Source of the DNA: Alphaproteobacteria bacterium
GTDB taxonomy: Bacteria; Pseudomonadota; Alphaproteobacteria; UBA7879
DNA length: 64,000 nt
Direction of reading: 5' to 3'
NCBI GenBank assembly: GCA_002869105.1
Contig: PKTP01000005.1
Location: 1 to 64,000 of the forward strand
Of the stretch, positions 7,738-17,752 are shown in pieces; the stretch's first letter is position 1, and each line of letters begins with the position of its first letter. The translations under genes were made by a program, and so were the position numbers. The notes beneath the pieces were generated by a model that was not told the DNA's origin, did no database searches, and worked only from the letters and a program-made list of their open reading frames with translations.

Positions 7738-10665
7738 ATGACTACTTCTCACCTCACCCCCTCACACTTATATTCATCAAAAGGCCTTGAGCATCTTCAT
7801 GCACAGTACCATAAGCACGCAGATAATCTGCCCAAAGATGAACAAGCGACTGTCTTTGAATCTTTCATCACGCATCTATTTGGTATTGAAGAAAGCTATC
7901 ACCATCTCCAACAGCGTTATCTCTCTGAAACCATCGTTGCTGACTTTCGTAAAAAGATCATCCAACGCTTTATTCTCAAAAAAGATAAACCCGCACACCT
8001 TCCACCCCTTGCAGACATCTTGGCTCCCAGCCCCTATAGCCCAAGCTCTCTGCCTTCCCTTGAAGATTTTGCGGCCCTTGTTTTGACCGCCGGGGAAAAG
8101 AACCTAGAACCCTGGCACGGTCAGTTCATATACTTCATGCTCTATCCACAGCTGCGCCATGATTATCATTCTCTTCCTTCTTGGCGGTTTCTGGATAAAG
8201 CTATTGATCCTCTCCCCAACAATGGCAACGGCATTTGGTCAGAAAAGGTTGAGCGCCAACGCGCCCGCCAAGGATTTGACCTAACCGACCCCGTTCAGCT
8301 TTCACCCTATGCCATGGAAGAAGCAGGCTATTGCTTGAAGTGTCACACGCGCCAGAAAGATAGCTGCCGAAAAGGGTTGGCCACGCCTCTCACCTCAAAA
8401 GATGATTTGCCTGGCTGCCCCCTGGATCAAAAAATTTCTGAAATGTTTGAGCTGATGGAACAACGCCATCTATTAACAGCCCTGGCAATCGTCATGATAG
8501 ACAACCCACTGCTGGCTTTAACAGGGCATCGCATTTGTAACGATTGTCAAAAAAGTTGTATTTTTCAAAATCAAACCGCCGTTAATATTCCGCAAGGGGA
8601 AACTCGCTTGCTCCTTGATATTCTCTCACTCCCTTATGGGGTTGAAATATACAGCTTGTTGACCCGATGGAATCCTTTTCATCTAACTCCTCTTCCGCTG
8701 CCGCCCCACTCTCAGTCCGTCGCCATTGTGGGCATGGGGCCAGCTGGAATAGGCCTTGGTTATGAAATGCTCAGAAAAGGGTATCAAGTGATGCTCTTTG
8801 AAGGATTGAAGGTTGATCCCTTGCCCACTCACCTTATCGGCACAGGTCAGAACGATTTTGACCTTATTCAAACGTGGTCTACACTTACTAAAAACCTCGA
8901 ACACCGAAAGATCAAAGGATTTGGCGGCGTTGCTGAATATGGCATCACAGCTCGCTGGGATAAAAATTTTCTCATGCTTGTTCGTCTCATCCTTGAGCGC
9001 CATTCACGCTATCATTACCTGGATGGGATTCGCATTGGCAAAACGCTCTCTATTGAAAATTTAATCGATCACGGGTTTGATCATGTTGCGCTTTGCACAG
9101 GGGCAGGCAAACCCAAAACTTTGTCCACCACAACCTGGCCCAAAGGGGTTCGCATGGGCGTGGATTTTTTGATGGGCTTGCATCAACGCCCTCTTCCGGA
9201 AACGTTGATCAAAAACCCCCTCACCCTACCTGCATACGTTTATGGCGCCGGCCTGACAGCCATCGATACCGCAACAGAAGTACTTGCTGCATATCCTGTT
9301 CAAGTGGCAGCTATCACCAAGGCTTTAAAAGAAAATCCAGACCACGTCCAACACATCCCCCAAGATCAGCTTGCAATCTTTTGTCTTCACGCCAGGGAAT
9401 TGGCAAAAGCATCAACCGCTACAGAAAAGAAAAAGCTATTGAAGGCATGGGGCGGCGTTACTGTTTTGTACCACCGCGATCTTCCGCAAGCGCCCTCTTA
9501 CCGTCAAAGTCGTCCTGAAGTTGCCAACGCCCTTGCAGAAGGTATCGAAATCCAAGATCAAAAAACGCTCATCTCATGGCATAGCGCGGGAGATACCCTC
9601 CAGAATATAACGGTGTTGAATCAACGCTCTGGTCAGCAAGAGCAACTCAACACGCGCACCCTTTTTCTGGCCCTGGGGACAAAGCCAAATACCAATGCCA
9701 TCACAGATGATATTAATCTCTCAGCTAAAATAAAGAGCCGCCCTTTGCAATGGATGGACGCTGATCAAAAAATCCAGACGCCCACAAAAAATCCTAAAGA
9801 TCCTCAACCCTTTTTCATTACTTTTTTCTCACCCGCCAAAGCTGTCACAGCTTTGGGAGATCTTCATCCCACGTATCAAGGCAGCGTTGTCAAGGCCTTG
9901 GCGAGCGCTAAGTATGCAGCCCCTCAAATTGACCGTTTGCTTAAAATATCAACAGGTTCAAAACCCATCAATCTTCAAGACTATGCCCAATCCTTTCAAG
10001 CAACCCTGATCAAGTCTGAGCAAATAGCAGTCGATCATATTCAACTCACTGTGCATGCTCCCAGCCATCTCAAACAGTATCAACTGGGGCACTTTTTCAA
10101 AATTCAAAGCTATGAGGGCAGTTTGCACCATGACCTAAAGGGGCAAGCCATCAGCCCTTTTAATATCGATAATCAAGCGGGAACCTTTAATGCGATTGTT
10201 AGAGGCAAAACAAGGTCAAAACATCCTGAAGCCATCTTTCTCATGGGCCCCGTTGGTGAACCGCTCAAGCTAACAGAAAACGCTCAGGTACAGTGCATGG
10301 TTGAAGATACGGATTACTATCTCCTTTCAATCATGAAAGCATTAGAGAAAGAAAATAAATTGGCCCGTTATGACCGTGTAAAAGTCCAAGATATTAAAGC
10401 CGAAAATAACATGTCTCAGATTTTCAATTACTTCTTCCCCCGTTCTCTCAATTTAAGCACTCAAGATCCAACAGATCTTCTGATTTCTGATCCGCAGCTA
10501 ACAAAAGCGGTGGAGCATCAAGCACAGATAAGTGGAGTGCAGATCCATCGCAAACTTGGTGGCCCTCTGCAATGCATGATGGGCGGCATTTGCGCCCACT
10601 GCCTAAAACCCGATCCCCACACCCCAGGGCATTGGATTTATGCCTGCCAAAGTCAATGGATGTAA
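7738..10665 (+). CDS. Large GltD/PyrK-like FAD- and iron-sulfur oxidoreductase
   Basis: A 975-residue multidomain redox protein. After a helical N-terminal region comes a cysteine cluster (CLKCHTRQKDSC, later GCPLDQ and RICNDCQKSC) like the Fe-S domain of glutamate synthase small subunits. A dinucleotide-binding Rossmann motif follows (VAIVGMGPAGIGLGYEML, about residues 325-342), with a GltD-like pyridine-nucleotide/FAD domain. The last about 230 residues look like a ferredoxin-reductase/PyrK-type electron-transfer domain ending in a cysteine set (GGPLQCMMGGICAHC...YACQ) suited to a 2Fe-2S cluster. Probably a cytosolic NAD(P)H-dependent electron-transfer protein; substrate and partner unknown. 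A terminator follows directly. Confidence 0.75.
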   Translation: MTTSHLTPSHLYSSKGLEHLHAQYHKHADNLPKDEQATVFESFITHLFGIEESYHHLQQRYLSETIVADFRKKIIQRFILKKDKPAHLPPLADILAPSPYSPSSLPSLEDFAALVLTAGEKNLEPWHGQFIYFMLYPQLRHDYHSLPSWRFLDKAIDPLPNNGNGIWSEKVERQRARQGFDLTDPVQLSPYAMEEAGYCLKCHTRQKDSCRKGLATPLTSKDDLPGCPLDQKISEMFELMEQRHLLTALAIVMIDNPLLALTGHRICNDCQKSCIFQNQTAVNIPQGETRLLLDILSLPYGVEIYSLLTRWNPFHLTPLPLPPHSQSVAIVGMGPAGIGLGYEMLRKGYQVMLFEGLKVDPLPTHLIGTGQNDFDLIQTWSTLTKNLEHRKIKGFGGVAEYGITARWDKNFLMLVRLILERHSRYHYLDGIRIGKTLSIENLIDHGFDHVALCTGAGKPKTLSTTTWPKGVRMGVDFLMGLHQRPLPETLIKNPLTLPAYVYGAGLTAIDTATEVLAAYPVQVAAITKALKENPDHVQHIPQDQLAIFCLHARELAKASTATEKKKLLKAWGGVTVLYHRDLPQAPSYRQSRPEVANALAEGIEIQDQKTLISWHSAGDTLQNITVLNQRSGQQEQLNTRTLFLALGTKPNTNAITDDINLSAKIKSRPLQWMDADQKIQTPTKNPKDPQPFFITFFSPAKAVTALGDLHPTYQGSVVKALASAKYAAPQIDRLLKISTGSKPINLQDYAQSFQATLIKSEQIAVDHIQLTVHAPSHLKQYQLGHFFKIQSYEGSLHHDLKGQAISPFNIDNQAGTFNAIVRGKTRSKHPEAIFLMGPVGEPLKLTENAQVQCMVEDTDYYLLSIMKALEKENKLARYDRVKVQDIKAENNMSQIFNYFFPRSLNLSTQDPTDLLISDPQLTKAVEHQAQISGVQIHRKLGGPLQCMMGGICAHCLKPDPHTPGHWIYACQSQWM

Positions 10666-10667
10666 AA

Positions 10668-10693
10668 AAGGCCTCTAACTAAAAAGAGGCCTT
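10668..10693. terminator. Rho-independent terminator hairpin
   Basis: A perfect 8-bp inverted repeat, AAGGCCTC (10668-10675) and GAGGCCTT (10686-10693), with a 10-base loop starts just after the flavoprotein stop codon. The 3' side is CTTAAAA rather than a pure T-run, so efficiency is uncertain. It lies between convergent units (flavoprotein and T6SS operon). Confidence 0.65.
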
Positions 10694-10782
10694 CTTAAAA
10701 GGTGATTTGGATTCAGATCACTCTAAAATCTATATCCCATACCAACAAGAGCAGACCAGCTACTTTTAACATTAAAACAGGG

Positions 10783-11538
10783 TCAAGGATTAAACTCTTT
10801 TTCCTTCACCAGTTTTCCTTTTTGATCAAACTGTTGCATCAAAACAGGTTTGCCATCTTTAAATTGAGTCACCTGCATAACAGCCCCATTTTGATAAAAT
10901 TTCTTTTCTTCCCCCACACTGCTCCCTTTTTCGTACAAAGCTTGTTGCAATAACTCACCGCTCGGATAATACGTTTCAGACACACCGTCCAACACGCCAT
11001 CTTTATAGATATTTTTCTTAGCCAACTTGCCATTCTGATACACTTCGAAAGGACCAGACATCACCCCTTTCTCATAAGAGATTGAGGTAACCTTCTGACC
11101 GTTTTTAAAAATCTCACTCACGCCTTGCTGTTTACCTTGAGCAAATGTATATGTCCCGACTAATTGATTATGCTCAAATTGCTTTGCTGGTCCGTGCAAC
11201 TTGCCCTTTAAAAATTGCCCTTGAAAGATCAACTGTCCCTTGTGATCATAGGCTTTCATTGGGCCATCCAGAACATTATTATGATAGGTCATTTTCTGTT
11301 TAACGGTGCCCGTCTCAGGATCATAGATTGTATAAGCCCCCTCTTTGACACCGCCTTTCAAGGTAATCGTTTGAACTTTACGTCCCTGAGAATCTTTAAT
11401 GGTTTGAACGGTTACATCCTGTGCTTTTTTCTCCTCCCCCCCTTGAGAAGAATCAGAACTTTTCTGAGAAGGCTTTGCAGCTTTCTTCTTTTTTGACTGT
11501 TCACGGATTTGGCGTAAAAGGTCTGGGCTTATTGACAT
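10783..11538 (-). CDS. MORN_2 / YwqK-like repeat protein downstream of vgrG
   Basis: A 251-residue cytosolic-looking protein with no signal peptide. The first about 60 residues are Lys/Ser-rich and charged. The rest is a run of roughly eight short repeats with the pattern G-x-Y/F-x-x-(D/N)-G-x-x-x-x-x-x-x-Y, for example YDPETGTVKQKMTYHNNVLDG and YQNGKLAKKNIYKDGVLDG, typical of MORN variant (YwqK-type) repeats. It is last in the T6SS operon, 10 bases after vgrG, the usual place for a VgrG-linked cargo, adaptor or immunity protein. YwqK is known as an antitoxin-like family, so an immunity role is possible, but no partner toxin is visible. Confidence 0.65.
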   Translation of the reverse strand: MSISPDLLRQIREQSKKKKAAKPSQKSSDSSQGGEEKKAQDVTVQTIKDSQGRKVQTITLKGGVKEGAYTIYDPETGTVKQKMTYHNNVLDGPMKAYDHKGQLIFQGQFLKGKLHGPAKQFEHNQLVGTYTFAQGKQQGVSEIFKNGQKVTSISYEKGVMSGPFEVYQNGKLAKKNIYKDGVLDGVSETYYPSGELLQQALYEKGSSVGEEKKFYQNGAVMQVTQFKDGKPVLMQQFDQKGKLVKEKEFNP

Positions 11539-11548
11539 AAATCACACT

Positions 11549-13677
11549 CTAACTATTAATCATTACCATGCCACCAACGATTTCACACATACCTGTCCCT
11601 GTAAGTTGCGCCGTGGCATTTCCGGTTAAACTTAATACGGCATCACTGGTCACAGCCACGCCCGCACTCCCCGTCATCATGATTTGAGCCCCCGCTGTGA
11701 CTTCAACATTGGCACTAGACATAAGTGTGTAGCCAGCCGTGGTGTTGACTTTAATCGCACCCGTTGCAGTGATTTCAATATCGCCGGTTACTTGCAATTG
11801 ATAATTGCCCCCAACTTTAATGGCAGCATTGCCGGTAATCTCTTGAGAATAATTCCCCCCAATTTTTTGCGTTACATTGCCAGTAACATCTTCGCTCTGA
11901 TCTCCTTCAACCTTCCGCGTATCATTTTGCTTAATCGTGTGGGTAAAGTTTTGCTCGTTTTCATGTGTCTCATCCCCACCTTTAATGGAAACCAAACGAC
12001 TTCCCTCTTCCAGACTGATCGTCTCATCCCCTTTCTCAAGCGTCCGCGTATAATTACCGGCATGGAGAGTAACCGTGCGATCACCCTCGGTCAGGGTCAC
12101 TGTTTGATTGGCTTCCACCAACGTATCCATGTCACGTTGGGCATGGATAAAAAGCTGCTCCTCTTCCTTTTTATCTTCAAAACGAATTTCATTATACCCC
12201 TCGCCGCCAGGAGAAGAGTTCGTTTTAATCGTACTAACAGTTGGACTATCCGGTAAGTAAGGCGGGCGATTATCATCATTGTAAACGCACCCCGTCACGA
12301 TTGGGTGATCTGGATCGCTCTCTAAAAACTGCACCACAACTTCTTGGCCAATGCGTGGGGTGAAACGGATTCCCCAATCATTTCCAGACCAGGGCATCAT
12401 CACTCGCACCCAACAAGATGTTTGATCTTCATAGTCACCGCGCGCATCCCAATGAAACTTAACATGAATGCGGCCATATTCATCGGTCCATATTTCCTCA
12501 TTTTCCTTACCAATCACAACAGCCGTTTGAGTCGATATTTTTGGTTTTTGTGTTTTAAGGGCAGGTCGATAGTTGAACTTTTTATCAAATGCAAAAAAAT
12601 GGTTTTGATAAGAAATTGGCTGAGGCTTCCATCGTTCATGAGGTGCCAAATCATGAAAGCTAGCCTTTAACTCTGCATGATGTTTAACCGATTCCACAAC
12701 CCAAGGAAGCTTGTTTAAATCTGTTCGGGGGTGGTTCTGAAACTCATACCAGTATCCTTGACTGATTTGTGGCAAGCTTGTTTGGGCTCTTAATTTAATT
12801 TTTTGGACCTGTTCTTTTTCAAGCCGGATCTTAGCAATGGCTTCACCATCTTTTTGAGTAAAATCCCAATACTTTCCTGGATAATGATAAACCGTTCCTC
12901 CCTGGCTGTCTTCTGCCTTAGATTGTGCTATTAAATCATTATCTGGCGTCATAAAATTATAATCATCTACAGCCGCAGATGAAGGCACAACTTGAGAAAC
13001 CAAGCTGATATCCGTCACCCCGGTCACATGATCTTTTGTAACCCCTGGTCCAATAAAATTAAGGGCTTCATGAGACCCAGAAATAAACTCATCTGATTGA
13101 TCGGTAATAATCATCGTGTGTTTTCCCTGCTCATGCTTAAAAAAGTAATAAACACCCTCTTCCTCCAGCAGGCGGTTTACAAAATTAAAGTCACTTTCGT
13201 TGTACTGGATGGTCAGATCTCTAATAAACTTACCCTCAGTTGAAACGGCGTACTGAAATTTAATTTTATAATCGCCCAAAATTTTCTCAATGATTTGCTG
13301 ATACGTTAAAGCCTCAAACACACGGCAATACGCATTTTTTTCAGGAACCAAAGCAGTGGGACAATTTCCATATAATAAAGGGTGTACTCATCATTGGTTT
13401 CAGCAAGATACGTCGCTCTTTGTTCAAATCGATTGACAACACCGTTGACATAGCGCTTTTGCTCTTCTTTATCGCCCATAATGGTAGCCGTGATATCTCG
13501 ACCGACACAAGAATCAAAAGAAAGGTTGTTTTTCTTAGAGACAAGTTCCAACTGAAAACTGAAGCACTCAGAAAGACATTCACCGCCATCAATTCTAATC
13601 AAGACAACATCATCCTTAAACGGGCTGTCAATTTCTATAAAGGTGTTGGCATTATGATTAAGCTGAAACTGAGCCAT
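11549..13677 (-). CDS. vgrG: T6SS spike protein VgrG (TssI), interrupted by a frameshift
   Basis: The needle tip: a gp27/gp5-like trimeric spike. The first part (13677 down to about 13340) begins MAQFQLNHNANTFIEIDSPF and covers the early gp27-like domain. The rest continues in another frame: gp27-like to about 12600, then the gp5 OB-fold (DEYGRIHVKFHWD, CWVRVMMPWSG, RIGQEVVVQFLESDPDHPI), then a long beta-helix of TGDIEITATG-type repeats ending at the stop. No extra C-terminal effector domain. The frames meet at A7 (13335-13341); a -1 change there restores L-K-K-N-A-Y-C-R. Whether this is an indel, slippage or decay is open. It starts just after the tssG stop. Confidence 0.85.
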
Positions 13678-13679
13678 CG

Positions 13680-14726
13680 TTAATACACGTATAATGTTTG
13701 ATGTTGAGCATACCAATCATCCAGATCGGATGGATTGTAAACGCCTAAAGCCGTTAGGGTATTAGAACGTGTATTCTGAGCAAGATCCTTTGATTTAAGC
13801 CAAGAGGTCCACCCAAGCGCTGGTCCTTGTCCCAATCTTGTTTCAGTAACTTCTGACGGCTCAATTTCTAATGTGATATCAAAGGATTGCTGTTTTTTCT
13901 TATAAAAACGCACAAGGTCACACAACATGGGATACAAATCTCCAGATTTCAGGAATCGACTATATTGCTTTAATTTCAAAGGCCCAAACTGGATATTGAA
14001 TTTGTTTTCTTGATCCCAAAACCGTGATCCCAATGAGGCCTCTTTTCCTAAAGCTTGATAGCGTGCTTTTACCCCTCCAATTTTCGTGCGGATATTCTCC
14101 GGGATTTTGTTCCATTGTCCTGTGCAAAACGTAACCCCTGTCGGCATTTTGAAGAAATCATTTAAAATAACCCGCAGTCCATTTCCCGACCGACACCAAT
14201 AAAGACGCGCATAGGACATAAGAGAACGCAGCGGCAGGGTTTTCTCATAGGGATAAAATTCATAAGCGCCCGCCACTGATTTTAGAAAGGATCCGTAAGG
14301 GGATTGATCAGAATACCCCGCATTCAAGCTGACTTTAAACTTCTTATGCGTTTCGTACAAAAGATGCGAGAGGCGATTGTTGTAAATAGATAAAAAATCA
14401 TACAGAGAACCATCGCCATAAACGACGTTTTCAATGATTTTATCCATGTAAGCTCTTGGCAGGGGACCATTTAAAACATCAATACCAAAAGAGTTGATCA
14501 CCATCTTAAGGTTTTCACGATCCACTTGAATGGAGGCGATATCAGGGCCCAAAAGGCGCTGCTCAATGTTAGAGTAAAATTTAAGATTTGATTGAAAGGA
14601 TGTACGTCGATCAACGGGCAAAACCAATCGCAAAAGCTTCACCGCCGCAAGGAAAGTGTATTTATTAGGTTGAAGCGCTAAGTCCTCATAGACACTGACA
14701 AAAGCTATATTTTTTGAACGGGCCAT
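13680..14726 (-). CDS. tssG: T6SS baseplate protein TssG
   Basis: About 348 residues, matching TssG (ImpH/VasB), a baseplate wedge component that pairs with TssF. Family-like stretches are the early FLAAVKLLRLVLP...NLKFYSNIEQRLLGPDIASI, a central FLSIYNNRLSHLLYETHKKF, and the C-terminal RLGQGPALGWTSWL. The ATG at 14726 is chosen over a TTG nine bases upstream, with GGAAAG just before it. It overlaps the end of tssF, as is usual for this pair, and is followed within 3 bases by vgrG, which suggests tight co-translation. The gene appears intact. Confidence 0.85.
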   Translation of the reverse strand: MARSKNIAFVSVYEDLALQPNKYTFLAAVKLLRLVLPVDRRTSFQSNLKFYSNIEQRLLGPDIASIQVDRENLKMVINSFGIDVLNGPLPRAYMDKIIENVVYGDGSLYDFLSIYNNRLSHLLYETHKKFKVSLNAGYSDQSPYGSFLKSVAGAYEFYPYEKTLPLRSLMSYARLYWCRSGNGLRVILNDFFKMPTGVTFCTGQWNKIPENIRTKIGGVKARYQALGKEASLGSRFWDQENKFNIQFGPLKLKQYSRFLKSGDLYPMLCDLVRFYKKKQQSFDITLEIEPSEVTETRLGQGPALGWTSWLKSKDLAQNTRSNTLTALGVYNPSDLDDWYAQHQTLYVY

Positions 14727-16507
14727 ACTTTCCAAACTTTTTCTTCGTCAGGCTTAAAAACGCTCAGCTCAGTGAATGAAACGGTGTAACTAAAATTTTT
14801 GAAATAATGATCTAAGACAGCTGAAAAACCCATCACATCCTTCTTGGCATAACTAGCCTCAGAGAAAGTGATATGATAGGCAGCTCCATTTAAAAAACCA
14901 CGCCAGGCATCGCGGCCAATTCTACGAACTATATCATGGGTGCTAAAGCGCATAATATCACTCCCATCGGTCATCATGGCATGGGAAACTTGTCGCTTAA
15001 AGACATTAATAGATTCTTTAACAACCTTTACAGCCACATCATTATCTTTGGCTCCTAAAATAACATAATCTGTGGTTAGTTGTGAAATCAGCTGCCAATG
15101 ATAGTTGCCACTTCCGGGGTTATAGATCGAAGCTGTGGGCTGCGTGATAAGAGACACCTGACTTACCGGCAGCGGCTTTTCACCATATAACCGCGTGCCT
15201 GGCCTCAGAGAATGCGCCAAATCTCTATTGGTACACTTCACCTTGGCATAAATCGTCTCATGTTTCGGCGTTTGCTTGTTAAACCCTAAATCAACAAAGC
15301 TAATTTCTGTTTTTGTGCCAGGAGAATCAATGGCTGGATTTTGCTGAAGATGATAGAAGTAGTTCTGCTGGTTGGTTACATCGCCATGATCATAGGAAAA
15401 ATAAGGTGAGAGTTTTTTAACATCCTTTGATCCGCGAATGGTTTGGTGGACCTCTTCAACGGTATGAATCTCCATGTATCGCTGTTTTTGCACATCAGCA
15501 GTTAATGGATAAAACAACGCTCTTTTGTTAAAATCAATCGGATCAGTTAAATGGGTGAAAAAATTAACAACAGGCGTGCAGCCTAACTTAATGCTATCTG
15601 TTGTAATTTGCAGATTCTTCTTTAGGGAATCATCATAGCTCGTCATTGGAATCAACAGATCCACTTCATCATCACAGCCACTAAAATCAAGTTGATTGAG
15701 GCGAAAGAACATAAACTTCTGCGGCAAAGCAAAATATTCTTGAATCAAATTAAAAGAAGACGGCGCCTGAGGATAAGTTGGCAAAACCATTTCCTCTTCC
15801 TTAAATCCAACGCGCTCAACAATTTCTTCCCCGCGCATAATACGATGGCTTTCTTGTGCGGGATTATAAGTTGCATAAGTATTGTTTTCTAAAAACAAGC
15901 ACTCAAACATCCAGTTTGCAATAAAATGATCCGCATCAATATAAAAGCAGAGGGACCGAATATCATACTCTTGCAGTTTCTTAGCCTGCGTTTTGAGTCT
16001 GATCCGCAAAACATAAGGATAGGGGCAAAAAGAATCCCGGAAGTCATAATTAGCAGCTGGTGTAATACGGACATCAGCAACACTCAATGGCCATAGGGTC
16101 AGGTCATAACAACTCTGGAAACGACAAGGAACTCCCTTATCAGTCTGCACATACAGATTACTTCCCCTAGCTATTGTTTGGCCTGTTGTGCTTTTTCCTT
16201 TACTGGGGTCAATATCAAATTGAGCAATCGACATGGGGGGAATCGGCGCTACCAATTGGGGATAGAGCACCCCCAACATTGTTTGAGAAAAGGTTGGAAA
16301 TTGATCATCGTACTTACGTTGAAGCGTGCTGGTTAAAAAAGCAAAAGATTCAATCAACCGCTCAACTTGTGGATCACTTGATGATGTCGGCGTTAACCCA
16401 AGAGAACTTGCAACCTTAGGGTGTTGACGCGCAAACTCAGCACCACTCTTACGTAAGTATTGTAACTCACGTTCATAATACGCTAGCTGTTCTTTATCAA
16501 TTTTCAT
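14705..16507 (-). CDS. tssF: T6SS baseplate protein TssF
   Basis: About 600 residues, the normal size for TssF (ImpG/VasA), the main baseplate wedge protein. The diagnostic N-terminus is present: YYERELQYLRKSGAEFARQHP...PQVERLIESFAFLTSTLQRK, then YPQLVAPIPPMSIAQF. The gene is uninterrupted, unlike its sheath and spike partners. The ATG at 16507 is favoured over an upstream TTG at 16528. It follows tssE after about 78 bases and overlaps tssG. TssF, TssG and TssE together would make the baseplate to which the VgrG spike and the TssBC sheath attach. Confidence 0.92.
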   Translation of the reverse strand: MKIDKEQLAYYERELQYLRKSGAEFARQHPKVASSLGLTPTSSSDPQVERLIESFAFLTSTLQRKYDDQFPTFSQTMLGVLYPQLVAPIPPMSIAQFDIDPSKGKSTTGQTIARGSNLYVQTDKGVPCRFQSCYDLTLWPLSVADVRITPAANYDFRDSFCPYPYVLRIRLKTQAKKLQEYDIRSLCFYIDADHFIANWMFECLFLENNTYATYNPAQESHRIMRGEEIVERVGFKEEEMVLPTYPQAPSSFNLIQEYFALPQKFMFFRLNQLDFSGCDDEVDLLIPMTSYDDSLKKNLQITTDSIKLGCTPVVNFFTHLTDPIDFNKRALFYPLTADVQKQRYMEIHTVEEVHQTIRGSKDVKKLSPYFSYDHGDVTNQQNYFYHLQQNPAIDSPGTKTEISFVDLGFNKQTPKHETIYAKVKCTNRDLAHSLRPGTRLYGEKPLPVSQVSLITQPTASIYNPGSGNYHWQLISQLTTDYVILGAKDNDVAVKVVKESINVFKRQVSHAMMTDGSDIMRFSTHDIVRRIGRDAWRGFLNGAAYHITFSEASYAKKDVMGFSAVLDHYFKNFSYTVSFTELSVFKPDEEKVWKVWPVQKI

Positions 16508-16584
16508 AGGATGATCGCGCTCCCTCAAACAAATCTAATCATACAATAGAGTGCGCAGGGAAACAAATTAAAACTGGCTTAATT

Positions 16585-17064
16585 TTAGGATGAGCGATTC
16601 GGCGTATCCATACCCACCGAATAGGAAATTAACTCTCTTTTTTCGGCGTAATTGACCCAACCTTCAAGTTTGCACGTCAGCACCTGCGTATTGATATTAA
16701 AATGGTCCACTTCAATGTGGCTGACGTCAAAGCGAGGCTCAAACAGGTGAATGGCATTTTTGATGTAGCGTTGAAGTTTTTGCCAGGAAAGATGGTTCAT
16801 GGGGTCGTAGTATGAAAAGTCGGGTAATCCATATAAAACGGGGATACCATAAGTTAAATCTTCTGGGCGCAATGAATTGTAGTCATCCTCACTAATATGA
16901 CAACGGGTGTTCAGCAAATTTGATAGGGCGGCATTGATAGATAACAAATAGTCATCACGCGAAAGCAGAAAGCAATCCTCAACTCGCGCAGAGTGAGCAT
17001 TAAAACGATCAAACAAGGGTCGGTATGCGACTTTGTTGTTATGCCCTGTCTTGATCAGAGCCAT
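16585..17064 (-). CDS. tssE: T6SS baseplate protein TssE (gp25-like)
   Basis: A 159-residue protein of the gp25/TssE lysozyme-like family, which links baseplate wedges to the first sheath ring. Recognisable parts are LFDRFNAHS near the start, SINAALSNLLNTRC, and the gp25-type C-terminal half LQRYIKNAIHLFEPRFDVSHIEVD, where EPR is the conserved core. The ATG lies three bases after the stop of the Hcp-like gene, implying coupling. The length is usual and the frame intact. Confidence 0.88.
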   Translation of the reverse strand: MALIKTGHNNKVAYRPLFDRFNAHSARVEDCFLLSRDDYLLSINAALSNLLNTRCHISEDDYNSLRPEDLTYGIPVLYGLPDFSYYDPMNHLSWQKLQRYIKNAIHLFEPRFDVSHIEVDHFNINTQVLTCKLEGWVNYAEKRELISYSVGMDTPNRSS

Positions 17065-17067
17065 TTA

Positions 17068-17697
17068 TTAACCAGATGCTTTAGACGTGTTTTTGTTTAA
17101 GTCCACGAGCACAGCAGATTTACCAGAGGCATCCCCACCATCATGAAAGTGATTAACCGTTAAATCAAACGTCTCAAAAGCATACTTAAGCAACACATGT
17201 GGAATCGCACTGGTGTTGGGGAACCTTTGAGAGACATCAAGAAAGATTCTTTTATTCGCTTCCCGGTCTGATGTAGCGCCAAAAACGTCATTTGAACTCA
17301 TACTAGATCCAATATTATCAGGATCAAAATTAGATGTCACAAGGCTTAACCGAGCATTTCCCAAAGTTATTTTTGAAATTTCTTTATTATTAGCGTTGAT
17401 ATTTGCATAGTTTACGATTTCAACTTTCTTCAACAACTTTCCACTAAAGCAATCTTGTTGCAGGGTTGGAAGTGTACTTGGGGGTGGAATAACAGCTGAA
17501 AAATAATAGCTTGTCAACGTTCCACCGGGTTGTAGAAGCCCTGTTTCAGCAACCTGAACATCCCGTGAAAAATTAATGAAGTAGCGAAGAACTGCAAAAG
17601 CGCCAGGCACAATAGATGTAACAGGCCCTTTAATACCTTCCATGCTGAGAAAGCATTGTTCGGAACGGTTAACTGAAACCTCATCGTTATTGCTCAT
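17068..17697 (-). CDS. Hcp-like T6SS tube protein (second copy in operon)
   Basis: A 209-residue protein starting MSNNDEVSVNRSEQCFLSMEG. CFLSMEGIKGPVTS resembles the Hcp opening (FLKIDGIKGES), and CFSGKLLKKVEIVNYANINAN followed by EISKITLGNARLSLVTSNF resembles the Hcp strand-helix-strand core (A/GK-x-I-K-x-A-x-L ... KITL-x-x-V). Hcp hexamers stack into the inner tube expelled by the sheath. At 209 residues it is longer than typical Hcp (about 160), with an extra C-terminal segment (VNHFHDGGDASGKSAVL). It lies between another likely tube protein and tssE, where hcp normally sits. The call is structural resemblance plus context. Confidence 0.6.
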   Translation of the reverse strand: MSNNDEVSVNRSEQCFLSMEGIKGPVTSIVPGAFAVLRYFINFSRDVQVAETGLLQPGGTLTSYYFSAVIPPPSTLPTLQQDCFSGKLLKKVEIVNYANINANNKEISKITLGNARLSLVTSNFDPDNIGSSMSSNDVFGATSDREANKRIFLDVSQRFPNTSAIPHVLLKYAFETFDLTVNHFHDGGDASGKSAVLVDLNKNTSKASG

Positions 17698-17752
17698 TTC
17701 ATTTCCGCGGTTTTAAACATCTGTAGCCATATCGCTTCCCCTAAATTTCTCT

